Assembly (NCBI RefSeq): GCF_000147815.2
Contig: NC_015957.1
Location: 6,758,001-6,822,000 of the forward strand
Length of the DNA: 64,000 nucleotides
Direction: 5' to 3'
From: Streptomyces violaceusniger Tu 4113
GTDB taxonomy: Bacteria > Actinomycetota > Actinomycetes > Streptomycetales > Streptomycetaceae
Position numbers and translations under genes: made by a program. The notes beneath the pieces are model-generated. The model was not told the DNA's origin. It searched no databases and was given only the letters and a program-made list of their open reading frames with translations. Positions within the stretch are counted from its first letter, which is position 1. Every line of letters begins with the position of its first letter. Shown here one piece after another: positions 51,038-58,782 of this stretch.

Positions 51038-51972
51038 GAGCGGTCCTTGCACTGCGCGTCCTTGGTCGCGTCGCAGACCGCGCGGACGCTGTCGTAGTCG
51101 GAGTCGTTCACCGCGGCGAAGCCCCAGTTGTCGTCGATCTTGCAGCCGTCGCCGGAGCAGTAGCCCTTGGACTCCATGTAGTCGGCGTTGCCCTTGGTCA
51201 GGAACGCGTCGATGATCTTCTTCTGCAGGCTCGCGGTGAGGTCGGTGGAGACCGCGGCGGGCGAGCCGGGGATCTCGGAGGACTTCCAGACCGTCTTGAG
51301 CCGGCCCTTCTTGAGCTTGCCCTGCTTGATCAGGTCGCTGTCCACCATGGTGTCGAAGGCGAAACCCGCGTCGCAGTCGCCGGAGGCGACCGACAGCGCC
51401 GAAGCGTCGTGACCGCCCGCCATGACCTTGGTGTAGTCGGCGGCCTGCACGCCCGCCTTCAGCAGACCGGCCTGCGGATAGAGATAGCCGGACGTCGAGG
51501 TCGGGTCCACGAAGCAGACCTTGTGGCCCTTGAAATCGGCGAGGCTGTTGATGTCCTTGGAGCCGCTGCGGGTGATGCCGTACGACTTGTAGCCGGGCTT
51601 CGCACCCTTGGCGGTGACCAGCGCGCCGGCCAGCTTCACACCCACTCCGCTGTCCTTGGCGACGACGTAGGAGAGCGGCCCGTAGAGCGCGACGTCCGCC
51701 TTGTGCGCCCGCTGCGCCTCGATGACGGCGGCGTAGCTGGTCGCCTTCTGCATCTGGACCTTCTTGCCGGTCTCGGCCTCCAGCAGCTTGACGAGCGGGG
51801 CGTACTGCTGGGCGAGGGAGGTGGAGTTCTCGGACGGGATCGCCGCGACCACCAGAGAGTCGGGATCCCGTCCTTCCGACGTGGAGCCGTTGTCCGAGGC
51901 ACTGGCGCCGCAGGCCGTGAGCACGAGCGGCAGCAGCGCGGCGGCGAGGGGAAGGCGGAGGTGGCGAGGCAT
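51034..51972 (-). CDS. phnD: Phosphonate/phosphite ABC transporter substrate-binding lipoprotein
   Basis: A 312-residue extracellular binding protein. Signal peptide MPRHLRLPLAAALLPLVLTAC with lipobox LVLTAC. The PhnD fold follows: VVAAIPSENSTSLAQQYAPLVKLLEAETGKKVQ, then ADVALYGPLSYVVAKDSG (ligand pocket), GHKVCFVDPTSTSGYLYPQAGLLKAG (the signature Ser/Thr loop for the phosphonate oxygens) and GDCDAGFAFDTMVD. Extra cysteines near the C-terminus (YCSGDGCKID, VCDATKDAQC) look like two disulfides. ATG 51972 is preceded by GAAGGACGA. First gene of the operon. Ligand may be a phosphonate or phosphite; not decidable by eye. Confidence 0.92.
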   Translation of the reverse strand: MPRHLRLPLAAALLPLVLTACGASASDNGSTSEGRDPDSLVVAAIPSENSTSLAQQYAPLVKLLEAETGKKVQMQKATSYAAVIEAQRAHKADVALYGPLSYVVAKDSGVGVKLAGALVTAKGAKPGYKSYGITRSGSKDINSLADFKGHKVCFVDPTSTSGYLYPQAGLLKAGVQAADYTKVMAGGHDASALSVASGDCDAGFAFDTMVDSDLIKQGKLKKGRLKTVWKSSEIPGSPAAVSTDLTASLQKKIIDAFLTKGNADYMESKGYCSGDGCKIDDNWGFAAVNDSDYDSVRAVCDATKDAQCKDRS

Positions 51973-52126
51973 GGGTCGTCCTTCGAGCGGTGGGGCGATT
52001 CGGGCCTCTCGGGGAGCTGAGGGCACCGGCGATAACGCCCACCTTGCGGAGAACAGGTGTGCACGCCCCTCGCCGTCGGTTACGGCTGTCTGAACGGTGC
52101 GGGAGACAACGGGTGGCTTGACCGGA

Positions 52127-52168
52127 CAACCCGGGGGTCCGGCACCGTCGTGCCGGACCCCCGGGTTG
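52127..52168. terminator. 19-bp perfect hairpin terminator
   Basis: The right arm exactly complements the left (begins CAACCCGGGGGTCCGGCAC), with loop CGTC. It lies between the ppk2 stop and the phnD promoter and ends the pit-ppk2 transcript. Confidence 0.9.
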
Positions 52169-52189
52169 CCTGGTTTCGCTTTGTACGCG

Positions 52190-53182
52190 TCAGCGCCGGC
52201 CGACGTCGCCGCTGTCGTCGGTGGCGTCGGTGGTGGCGTCGTTCGTGTCGTTGGTGGCGTTGGTGGCGTTGGTGGCGTCGTTCGTGTCGTTGGTGTCGGC
52301 CTCGCCCGCCTCCAGCAGGCCCGCCGCAGCGCCCACGATGCGGGGGTCGGCGACGGCGACGACCTCCTCGTCCTTGTCGGTGTAGTCGAAGCGGGCGAGC
52401 ACGCTGCGCATGGCCTCGACGCGGGCCCGCTTCTTGTCGTTGCTCTTGACCACCGTCCACGGCGCGTACTCCGTGTCCGTCTCCCGGAACATGGCCACCT
52501 TCGCGGCGGTGTAGTCGTCCCAGCGGTCCAGAGCGGCCAGGTCCATCGGGCTGAGCTTCCACTGCCGTACGGGATCCACCTGGCGGATGGTGAAGCGGGT
52601 GCGCTGCTCGCTCTGGGACACCGAGAACCAGAACTTCACCAGGTCGACGCCGTCGTCCACGAGCATCCGCTCGAACAGCGGCGCCTGCCGGGTGAAGCGC
52701 TGGTACTCGTCCTGCGAGCAGAAGCCCATGACCCGCTCGACGCCGGCCCGGTTGTACCAGGACCGGTCGAAGAGCACGATCTCACCCGCGGTCGGCAGAT
52801 GCTCCACGTACCGCTGGAAATACCACTGGCCACGTTCGCGCTCGGTGGGCTTCTCCAGCGCGACGACCCGTGCGCCGCGCGGGTTGAGGTGTTCGGTGAA
52901 GCGCTTGATCGTTCCGCCCTTGCCTGCCGCGTCCCGACCCTCGAAGACGATGACGAGCCGGCGTCCGGTCTCCTTGATCCAGCTCTGCAGCTTCAGCAGT
53001 TCTATCTGCTGCAGGCGCTTGTGCCACTCGTACTCCTTGCGCTCCATGCGCTGCGGGTACGGGTAGTTCTCCCGCCAGGTGTCGACCGGGCTTCCGTCCG
53101 GCCGGATGAGCACGGGGTCGTCGTGGTCGCTGTAGTCGACCCGCAGGTCGGACAGCTCGGACAGCAAGGGCGGCGTTGTCAT
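52190..53182 (-). CDS. ppk2: Polyphosphate kinase 2 family protein
   Basis: A 330-residue P-loop kinase that transfers phosphate between polyphosphate and nucleotides (GDP/ADP or AMP). Walker A is EGRDAAGKGGTIKR (residues 81-94), Walker B EIVLFDRSWYNRAGVERVMGF, lid module KFWFSVSQSEQRTRFTIRQVDPVRQWKLSPMDLAALDRWDDYTAAKVAMF. These cover the PPK2 core. The C-terminal 40 residues are a low-complexity Asn/Thr/Asp/Ala tail (TNDATNATNATND), encoded by tandem DNA repeats and absent from ordinary PPK2. ATG 53182 has AAGGAAGGAC behind it. It is third gene after pit and a small membrane protein, spacing 20 bases, so phosphate import and polyphosphate use are coupled. Confidence 0.92.
   Translation of the reverse strand: MTTPPLLSELSDLRVDYSDHDDPVLIRPDGSPVDTWRENYPYPQRMERKEYEWHKRLQQIELLKLQSWIKETGRRLVIVFEGRDAAGKGGTIKRFTEHLNPRGARVVALEKPTERERGQWYFQRYVEHLPTAGEIVLFDRSWYNRAGVERVMGFCSQDEYQRFTRQAPLFERMLVDDGVDLVKFWFSVSQSEQRTRFTIRQVDPVRQWKLSPMDLAALDRWDDYTAAKVAMFRETDTEYAPWTVVKSNDKKRARVEAMRSVLARFDYTDKDEEVVAVADPRIVGAAAGLLEAGEADTNDTNDATNATNATNDTNDATTDATDDSGDVGRR
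52214..52297. repeat. Repeat encoding the PPK2 C-terminal tail
   Basis: Degenerate GTGGCGTTG/GTGTCGTTG triplet-phased units, including two exact copies of a 24-bp block (starting 52233 and 52272, 39 bp apart), encode the Asn-Thr-Asp-Ala tail of PPK2. Frame is preserved. Confidence 0.8.
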
Positions 53183-53202
53183 CCAGTCCTTCCTTTCGGC
53201 TC

Positions 53203-53436
53203 TCAGCGGAACTGCGGCACAATCAGATAAATTCCGTACGCCACCACCGCGGCGCACGCCACAAAGCACAGGCCGGCCTGGGTGAGGCCGACGGTGGAGC
53301 CGGTGCCGTTCTCCTCACGGGCTGCCTCCATACGGGCGAGGCCCAGGACGCCGAGGGCGAAGACGGTGACCACGGCAATGGTGACGCCGATGCTCACCGC
53401 GGCGACCTGGCCGAGTGCACTCCAGTCGAGATGCAT
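53203..53436 (-). CDS. Small membrane protein between pit and ppk2
   Basis: A 77-residue protein with two transmembrane helices: WSALGQVAAVSIGVTIAVVTVFALGVLGLA (about residues 4-33) and QAGLCFVACAAVVAYGIYLIVPQF at the C-terminus, linked by a short polar loop ARMEAAREENGTGSTV. It has no domain I can name. ATG 53436 follows GGAGAG. It is 30 bp after pit and 20 bp before ppk2, all on one strand, so it is likely an accessory subunit of the phosphate transporter or a phosphate sensor. Small two-helix proteins beside Pit are common in Streptomyces. Confidence 0.82.
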   Translation of the reverse strand: MHLDWSALGQVAAVSIGVTIAVVTVFALGVLGLARMEAAREENGTGSTVGLTQAGLCFVACAAVVAYGIYLIVPQFR

Positions 53437-53466
53437 CGCTTTCAACTCTCCGTGATTCAGGCGGAC

Positions 53467-54621
53467 TTACGCGGCCGTGCCGACGTTGGCCGGCGGCTCG
53501 GTGCGGATGGTGACCTCGTGGGCGTCGTTGACGTTCTTCGCGTCCACCGGGTTCCGGCGCGAGAGGAGCACGATGCCCCCGGCGAGGGCCGCACCGACCA
53601 GGGCGACGACCGCCGCGCCGATGTTGCCGCCGTTGGTGACCACGCTCGCGGAGACGCCGCCGACCAGCGCGGCGGCGGGCAGCGTGACCATCCAGGCGAT
53701 CACCATGCGGCCCGCGACACCCCAGCGCACCTCCGCCAGCCGTCGGCCGAGCCCGGCACCCAGGATGCTGCCGGAGGCGACCTGCGTGGTGGACAGGGCG
53801 AAGCCCAGGTGCGCGGAGGTGAGGATGACGGTGGTGGAGGCGGTCTCCGCGGCGAAGCCCTGCGGCGACTGGATCTCGGTCAGGCCCTTGCCCATGGTGC
53901 GGATGATCCGCCAGCCGCCCAGGTAGGTGCCGAGGCCGATGGCGAGCCCCGCGGAGGCGATCACCCACAGCGGCGGACCGGCGTCGTGGCCGAGAGAGCC
54001 CGCCGAGATCAGGGTCAGCGTGATGACACCCATGGTCTTCTGCGCATCGTTCGTGCCGTGCGCGAGGGAGACGAGCGAGGCCGAGGCGATCTGACCGATC
54101 CGGAAGCCCTTGGTCACCGACTTCTTGCGGGCGCGGTCGGTGAGCCGGTACGCGAGGTAGGTGGCCAGCAGCGCGGCGACACCGGCCACGATCGGCGAGG
54201 CCACCGCGGGTATCAGCACCTTCTCGACGACCTTGTCGAAGTGCACGCCGTGCGAGCCCGCACCGACCCACACGGCCCCGATGAGACCGCCGAACAGCGC
54301 GTGCGACGAACTCGACGGCAGCCCGACCAGCCAGGTCAGCAGATTCCAGAGGATCGCCCCGACCAGCCCCGCGAAGATCATGCCTGGGGTGACCAAGGTG
54401 TCGTCGACGATGCCACCGGAGATGGTCTTGGCGACCTCGGTGGAGAGGAAGGCGCCGACGATGTTGAGGATCCCGCTCACCAGAACCGCGGTTCTGGGGG
54501 TGAGCGCGCCGGTGGCGATGGAGGTGGCCATCGCGTTGGCCGTGTCGTGGAAGCCGTTGGTGAAGTCGAAGGCGAGGGCCGTGACGATGACGACCGCCAC
54601 CAAGAAGGTGATGTGGTCCAT
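53467..54621 (-). CDS. pit: Low-affinity inorganic phosphate transporter (PiT family)
   Basis: A 384-residue membrane protein, importing metal-phosphate with protons. The duplicated PiT signature GANDTANA is represented by FDFTNGFHDTANAMATSIATG (first half) and SLAHGTNDAQKTMGVITL (second half), with the Asp and Asn of each in place. SSSSHALFGGLIGA is a further conserved segment, and about ten helices are visible. Start is unsure: ATG 54621 is given; TTG 54633 is in frame four codons upstream. The operon order is pit, small membrane protein, ppk2. A partial Pho-box-like GTTCGCCGAGC lies upstream (about 54650) but the second repeat is weak, so PhoP control is only a suggestion. Confidence 0.93.
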   Translation of the reverse strand: MDHITFLVAVVIVTALAFDFTNGFHDTANAMATSIATGALTPRTAVLVSGILNIVGAFLSTEVAKTISGGIVDDTLVTPGMIFAGLVGAILWNLLTWLVGLPSSSSHALFGGLIGAVWVGAGSHGVHFDKVVEKVLIPAVASPIVAGVAALLATYLAYRLTDRARKKSVTKGFRIGQIASASLVSLAHGTNDAQKTMGVITLTLISAGSLGHDAGPPLWVIASAGLAIGLGTYLGGWRIIRTMGKGLTEIQSPQGFAAETASTTVILTSAHLGFALSTTQVASGSILGAGLGRRLAEVRWGVAGRMVIAWMVTLPAAALVGGVSASVVTNGGNIGAAVVALVGAALAGGIVLLSRRNPVDAKNVNDAHEVTIRTEPPANVGTAA

Positions 54622-54743
54622 TCCTGCATGCAAACAAGCTCAGGACAATGCTCGGCGAACTCGCGGCAAAGGCAGTACAAGAACGACGCGCGCAGGTCGT
54701 GGGCATCGTTGTCAGCGCGGTGTCACCGCGGTGGATGAGACCC

Positions 54744-54791
54744 CTCTCACCCGGTCGGACCCTGCCGCTCTCACCCGGTCGGACCCTGCCG
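54744..54791. repeat. 24-bp direct duplication
   Basis: Two exact adjacent copies beginning CTCTCACCCGGTCGGACC, in the spacer between the divergent pit and hydrolase genes. Function unknown; it could carry paired protein sites. Confidence 0.75.
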
Positions 54792-54904
54792 CGCGGCCGG
54801 GCGCCACGGGTCCCGCGAACGTTGAGGAGGCATAGCCCTCAAGAGGGAAGCCAATGCGAAGATCTCAGGCGAATCCCTCAGAACACCTCAAGGGAAGCGG
54901 GAAC

Positions 54905-55906
54905 ATGATGGTGGCGACTCCGGCTCTCGGCCCCGGACGCGGACTGGCCCGCGCACGCGTCGCGGCGGCCGGGTGCGCCGTGGCGGTGTGCGCGACCGTG
55001 GCGGCCCCGGCCGCCGCGCGGGACGACACGTCCGGCGGAAAACCCACGGTGGTGCTGATCCACGGCGCGTTCGCGGACGGCTCGAGCTGGAACGGTGTCA
55101 TCCAGCGCCTGGAGCGCCACGGCTACCCCGTCATCGCCCCCGCCAACCCGCTGCGCGGTCTGTACACCGACTCCACCTACATCGCCTCCGTCCTGGACAG
55201 CATCAAGGGCCCGATCGTGCTGGTGGGCCACTCCTACGGCGGCGCGGTCATCAGCTCGGCCGCGGCGGGCCACCCCCGGGTGAAGTCGCTGGTGTACGTG
55301 TCCTCCCTGATGCCCGACAAGGGCGAGAGCGGCCAGTCGCTGGGCGCCCGGTTCCCCAGCGAGCTCTCCACCGCCATGAGGACGGTCCCCTACCGGGCCG
55401 GTGGCAGCGTGCGGGGCAAGGACCTGTACCTCAAGCGGGACAAGCTCCACCGGGTCTTCGCCGCGGACCTCCCGGCCAGTACGGCGAGGCTGCTGGCGGC
55501 GACCCAACGGCCCGCCACTACGGCCGCGTTCTCGGAGAAGGCCAAGGTGGCCGCGTGGCGGCAGATCCCGTCCTGGGTCCTCGTGGCCAAGCAGGACAAG
55601 ACCATCAACCCCCGGCAGGAGCGCTTCCAGGCCAAGCGCGCCCACTCCCACACCGTGGAGATCAACTCCTCCCACGTGGCCATGATCGCCCACCCGCAGG
55701 AGGTCACCGACCTCATCATCAAGGCCGCCACGGCCACCGGCTCGGCCCGGCCGTCGCCCGCCGCCAAGCCTTCCGACTCCCGCGCCGGGGCGGAGTCCCG
55801 GCCCGCCGACACGGCCGCCGCGTGGGTGACCGGGGGCGCGGCGGCCCTTCTGCTGGGCGGTGGGGCCCTTGTCCTCGGCCGCCGCCGACGTCGGCGGTCG
55901 CGCTGA
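54905..55906 (+). CDS. Secreted alpha/beta hydrolase with C-terminal anchor
   Basis: A 333-residue exported hydrolase. Signal peptide to about residue 38 (VAAPAAARD). The fold has oxyanion strand VVLIHGAFADGSSWN, nucleophile elbow VLVGHSYGGAVISSAA (Ser of G-H-S-Y-G), acid in VAKQDKTINP and His in INSSHVAMIAHPQEV: a full triad of the EstC-like esterase class. After residue 275 comes a Pro/Ser/Ala linker, then a hydrophobic helix (AAAWVTGGAAALLLGGGALVLG) and a tail RRRRRRSR, so the enzyme is probably tethered to the membrane with the catalytic domain outside. No LPXTG or LAXTG sorting motif is seen. ATG 54905 follows AAGGGAAG. Substrate unknown. Confidence 0.88.
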   Translation: MMVATPALGPGRGLARARVAAAGCAVAVCATVAAPAAARDDTSGGKPTVVLIHGAFADGSSWNGVIQRLERHGYPVIAPANPLRGLYTDSTYIASVLDSIKGPIVLVGHSYGGAVISSAAAGHPRVKSLVYVSSLMPDKGESGQSLGARFPSELSTAMRTVPYRAGGSVRGKDLYLKRDKLHRVFAADLPASTARLLAATQRPATTAAFSEKAKVAAWRQIPSWVLVAKQDKTINPRQERFQAKRAHSHTVEINSSHVAMIAHPQEVTDLIIKAATATGSARPSPAAKPSDSRAGAESRPADTAAAWVTGGAAALLLGGGALVLGRRRRRRSR

Positions 55907-55944
55907 CGAAGGCCGGCTCGCGCCGTCGTGTTCTTCGCGCAGGG

Positions 55945-56008
55945 AGGGCGGCATCCGCTGGGCAGGGCGGCATCTGCTGGCCAGGGCGGCATCTGCTGGC
56001 CAGGGCGG
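55945..56008. repeat. 19-bp tandem repeat (about 3 copies)
   Basis: Unit CATCTGCTGGCCAGGGCGG with one diverged copy at the left end. It fills the 102-bp gap between the convergent hydrolase and response-regulator genes and ends at the regulator's stop codon. Confidence 0.85.
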
Positions 56009-56614
56009 CTACAGCCAGCCGTGCCGGCGGGCGACGCGAGCCGCCACGTGGCGGTTTTCCGCGCCGAGTTCGGCCGCGGCGGCCGACAGATAGTTGCGCA
56101 CCGTCCCGGGGGACAGCGCGGCGCGGGACGCGATCTCCGCCACCGGTGCCCCGTCCTCGGCCAGCGACAGCATTTCCGCCTCGCGGGGAGTGAGTGGCGA
56201 CTCGCCCGCGGCGATGGCGTCCGCCGCCAGCTCGTGGTCGACGTAGCGGCCGTCCGTGTGCACCGTACGGATGATCTCCGCCAGTCGCCGCGCGGACACC
56301 GTCTTCGGCACGAAACCGCGCACGCCCGCGCCCAGCGCTTCTTTCAGCGCCCCGCCCCGGGCGTGGCTGGTGACGATCATCGACGTGCACTCCGGCACCA
56401 CCTCCCGCAGCGTCGCCGCCACCGACACCCCGTCGCATCCGGGCATCCGCAGATCCAGGACGGCCACGTCGGGGCGGTGTGCCCGGGCCATGGCCAGCGC
56501 CTCGTCGCCGGTTCCGGCCTCCGCCACCACGGTGATGTCGTCCTCCAGCGCGAGGAGGGAGGCGAGGGCGCCCCGGATGAGGTGTTCGTCGTCCGCGAGC
56601 AGAACCCTGATCAT
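56009..56614 (-). CDS. NarL/FixJ-family response regulator
   Basis: A 201-residue DNA-binding regulator. The receiver domain (1-120) has phosphoacceptor Asp54 in DVAVLDLRMPG, acidic pair ADDEH near the N-terminus, the Thr/Ser at TSHARGG and Lys in GFVPKTVS. The LuxR-type HTH (about 140-200) reads LTPREAEMLSLAEDGAPVAEIASRAALSPGTVRNYLSAAAAELGAENRH. ATG 56614 overlaps the histidine kinase stop by ATGA, the last link of a four-gene operon with an ABC exporter. The pair probably senses an envelope or membrane-active agent and controls the exporter genes, in the manner of DesKR or bacteriocin-response systems. Confidence 0.93.
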   Translation of the reverse strand: MIRVLLADDEHLIRGALASLLALEDDITVVAEAGTGDEALAMARAHRPDVAVLDLRMPGCDGVSVAATLREVVPECTSMIVTSHARGGALKEALGAGVRGFVPKTVSARRLAEIIRTVHTDGRYVDHELAADAIAAGESPLTPREAEMLSLAEDGAPVAEIASRAALSPGTVRNYLSAAAAELGAENRHVAARVARRHGWL

Positions 56615-57825
56615 TCGGGCGTCTCCCAGGGAATTGTCGCGGTCAGGCGGAAGATCCCGCCCGAGCGCCGTTCGGTGGTCAGCGTGCCGTCCACCTCGAC
56701 CAGGCGCTCGCGCAGCCCCGGCAGGCCGCTGCCGGTGCCGGGCCGGGGGCCCGTACCTGCACCGTCGTTCTCCATCACGAGCGCCACCCAGCCCGAGACC
56801 GTCGCGCGCACCGACACCTCGCAGCGCGAAGCGCCCTGCGCATGGCGGAGCATGTTCGTCGTGCCCTCGCGGACCACCCAGCCGAGCGCCGCCTGCGTGT
56901 GCGCGGGCAGCCGCGCCGCCGGACCGTTCTCGATCCGGCAGTCGATCCCGGCCGCCTCCAGTACGGATCGGGCCCCGGCCAGCTCGGTGAGCAGGTCGGC
57001 GGTGCGGTAGCCGCGGACCACCGCGCGGATCTCCCGCTGTGACTCCTGCGCGATGTGCTGCACCTCCTCCATCTGGGCCACCGCCTCTTCCCGGCCCCGC
57101 CGCGCCAGTTGCACCGCGAGCTCGCTCTTCAGCGCCACCACCGCGAGGTTGCGGCCGAGCACATCGTGCAGGTCGCGGCCGAAGCGCAGCCGCTCCTCCG
57201 CGACGGCCAGCCGCGCCTGTGTCGCCCGCGCCTTGGCGAGCTCCTCGATCAGCCGCACGCTCCAGCCGGTGACCCGCATCGCCGTGGCCATGAACGGCAC
57301 CATGAACAGGATCGCGCCGACGGCGAAGGCCAGCGGCTCCCCCGACAGCCCGCTCACCACCGCCGCGCCGAGCGCCGCCACCGGCACCGCCCCCACCAGC
57401 GCCACCCCGGCGCGGCGCGGCAGCGCCAGCATCGGCGGGCCGGCGTAGAACATCAGCAGCCAGAACAGGTAGGGGGCCAGGTCCCGGTCCCCGATGCGGC
57501 CGGTCACCAGCAGCGCGCAGCCCAGCGCGGCCATGGCCGCGGTGGCGGCGACGTACAGCGCGACCAGCCCGACCGGACGGGGTCCGGCACCGAGGTAGCG
57601 GCGCAGGGCCGCGCGGGAGAGCAGCAGCTGGGCGCCGACGTGTGCCGCGCCCACCGCCGCCACCAGGGCCGACCCGAGCGCGCCGGCGTCCGACGTCTTG
57701 ACCCAGAACGCCCACAGCGCGGCCTCGGTGGCGGCGAAGAAGGCGAGGGAGCCGAGGGTGTAGCGGCGGTAGCGCTCGGGGCCGTCCGGGCCCCCGAGCC
57801 GCTCCACCCAGGTCTCCACGCTCAT
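56611..57825 (-). CDS. DesK-type sensor histidine kinase (HisKA_3)
   Basis: A 404-residue membrane kinase. About six N-terminal transmembrane helices (residues 20-180) are followed by the HisKA_3 dimerisation helix EERLRFGRDLHDVLGRNLAVVALKSELAVQL, with phosphoryl His in DLHD. The HATPase domain has N box LGWVVREGTTNMLRHAQGASRCEV and G box GSGLPGLRERL. This is the DesK/LiaS type that detects membrane state. ATG 57825 has GGGGAGC behind it. An alternative GTG at 57948, 18 bases after the permease stop, would add a Glu/Pro/Val-repeat extension encoded by the tandem repeat there. Stop overlaps the regulator start (ATGA). Confidence 0.9.
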   Translation of the reverse strand: MSVETWVERLGGPDGPERYRRYTLGSLAFFAATEAALWAFWVKTSDAGALGSALVAAVGAAHVGAQLLLSRAALRRYLGAGPRPVGLVALYVAATAAMAALGCALLVTGRIGDRDLAPYLFWLLMFYAGPPMLALPRRAGVALVGAVPVAALGAAVVSGLSGEPLAFAVGAILFMVPFMATAMRVTGWSVRLIEELAKARATQARLAVAEERLRFGRDLHDVLGRNLAVVALKSELAVQLARRGREEAVAQMEEVQHIAQESQREIRAVVRGYRTADLLTELAGARSVLEAAGIDCRIENGPAARLPAHTQAALGWVVREGTTNMLRHAQGASRCEVSVRATVSGWVALVMENDGAGTGPRPGTGSGLPGLRERLVEVDGTLTTERRSGGIFRLTATIPWETPE

Positions 57826-57847
57826 GCTCCCCGGCCCCGTAACCGCG

Positions 57848-57960
57848 GGCCGCGACACCTCGGGCCGCGCCACCTCGGGCCCTGTCATCACGGCCTCCGC
57901 CACCTCGGGCTCCGCCACCTCTGACTCCATCACCTCGGGCTCCGCCACCTCGGGCTCCCG
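57848..57960. repeat. PEV-type tandem repeat before the kinase
   Basis: Degenerate units of CACCTCGGGCTCCGC (6- and 15-bp registers) fill the space between the permease and kinase genes. In the kinase frame they encode repeated EVAEPEV-like segments, so they may be a coding N-terminal extension or non-coding spacer. Confidence 0.7.
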
Positions 57961-57966
57961 CCCTTC

Positions 57967-58782
57967 TCAACTCCGCGGTCCCCAGCGGAACCGCCGACGC
58001 ACAGCAAACACCGCCAGGCCCGTCCATGCCAGCGCGAGGATCACCGCCCGGAGCTGATCCACAGCGGCCAGGTCATCCGTCCAGCCGCCCCGCAGCAGGT
58101 CCATCACCGGCGAGAACGGCAGCCAGGCGGCGACGTCGGCCATCGTGTCCGGCATCACCTCACGCGGCGCGAAGACCCCGGAGCCGGCCATGGTCACCAG
58201 CAAGAACGGCAGGAACGTCATCTGAGCACTCTCCGATGTCCGGGTGAACGCCGCCGTCAGCGCCGCCCCGGCGACCAGCATCGCCACACCACCGAGCAGA
58301 CCGAGCACCGCCAGGTGCGGCGCGGCCGGTGCGTCCGCGTCGAGGAACGCGGTCATCCCTACCGCCAGCAGCAGGGACTGCACGACCGCCAGCAGGAACG
58401 CCGGGAGCGCGCTGCCGACGAGGATCTCCCAGTCGCGTACCTCGCCACTGCGCAGCCGCTTGAGCACCAGGCCCTCGCGACGCACCACGTACACACCGAC
58501 CAGATACGTGTAGACGGAGAAGAGCAGTGCCATGGCCAGCGCGGCGGGCAGCATGACGGTGGCCACCGACAGGCCGGTGCCGCCCAGGTCCAGCTCCTCG
58601 ACCGTGCCACGCATCGCGAAGGCCATCGTGCTGGGCAGGATCACCGCGGTGACCAGGGACGCCTTGCTGCGCAGCAGCAGCGTCAGCTCGGCGCGGCCGA
58701 GGGCGGTCATGCGGTCGGCGGCGGTGCGCCGGGTGGCCGTGGCCACGGACGTACGTGCCGTACGGGCTGCTGACGTCGTCAT
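57967..58782 (-). CDS. ABC-2 type transporter permease
   Basis: A 271-residue membrane protein with six helices of the ABC-2 export fold. A short cytoplasmic N-terminus holds RAELTLLLRSKASLVTAVILPSTMAFAM, then the helices VATVMLPAALAMALLFSVYTYLVGVYVVRREGLVLKRLRSGEV and a last cluster ending LALAWTGLAVFAVRRRFRW. The segment REGLVLKRLRSGEVRDWEILVG is a conserved coupling region of DrrB-like permeases. ATG 58782 lies behind GGAGG and overlaps the ATPase stop by ATGA. It is the membrane half of a drug- or lipid-type exporter; substrate unknown. Confidence 0.9.
   Translation of the reverse strand: MTTSAARTARTSVATATRRTAADRMTALGRAELTLLLRSKASLVTAVILPSTMAFAMRGTVEELDLGGTGLSVATVMLPAALAMALLFSVYTYLVGVYVVRREGLVLKRLRSGEVRDWEILVGSALPAFLLAVVQSLLLAVGMTAFLDADAPAAPHLAVLGLLGGVAMLVAGAALTAAFTRTSESAQMTFLPFLLVTMAGSGVFAPREVMPDTMADVAAWLPFSPVMDLLRGGWTDDLAAVDQLRAVILALAWTGLAVFAVRRRFRWGPRS

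Noticed and set aside
52060..52120. Pho box upstream of phnD
   Set aside because: A single GTTCAGACAGC-like unit without a second matching repeat.
54640..54665. Pho box upstream of pit
   Set aside because: One 11-mer (GTTCGCCGAGC) resembles the repeat unit, but the adjacent repeat is poor, so PhoP control is not claimed as a feature.
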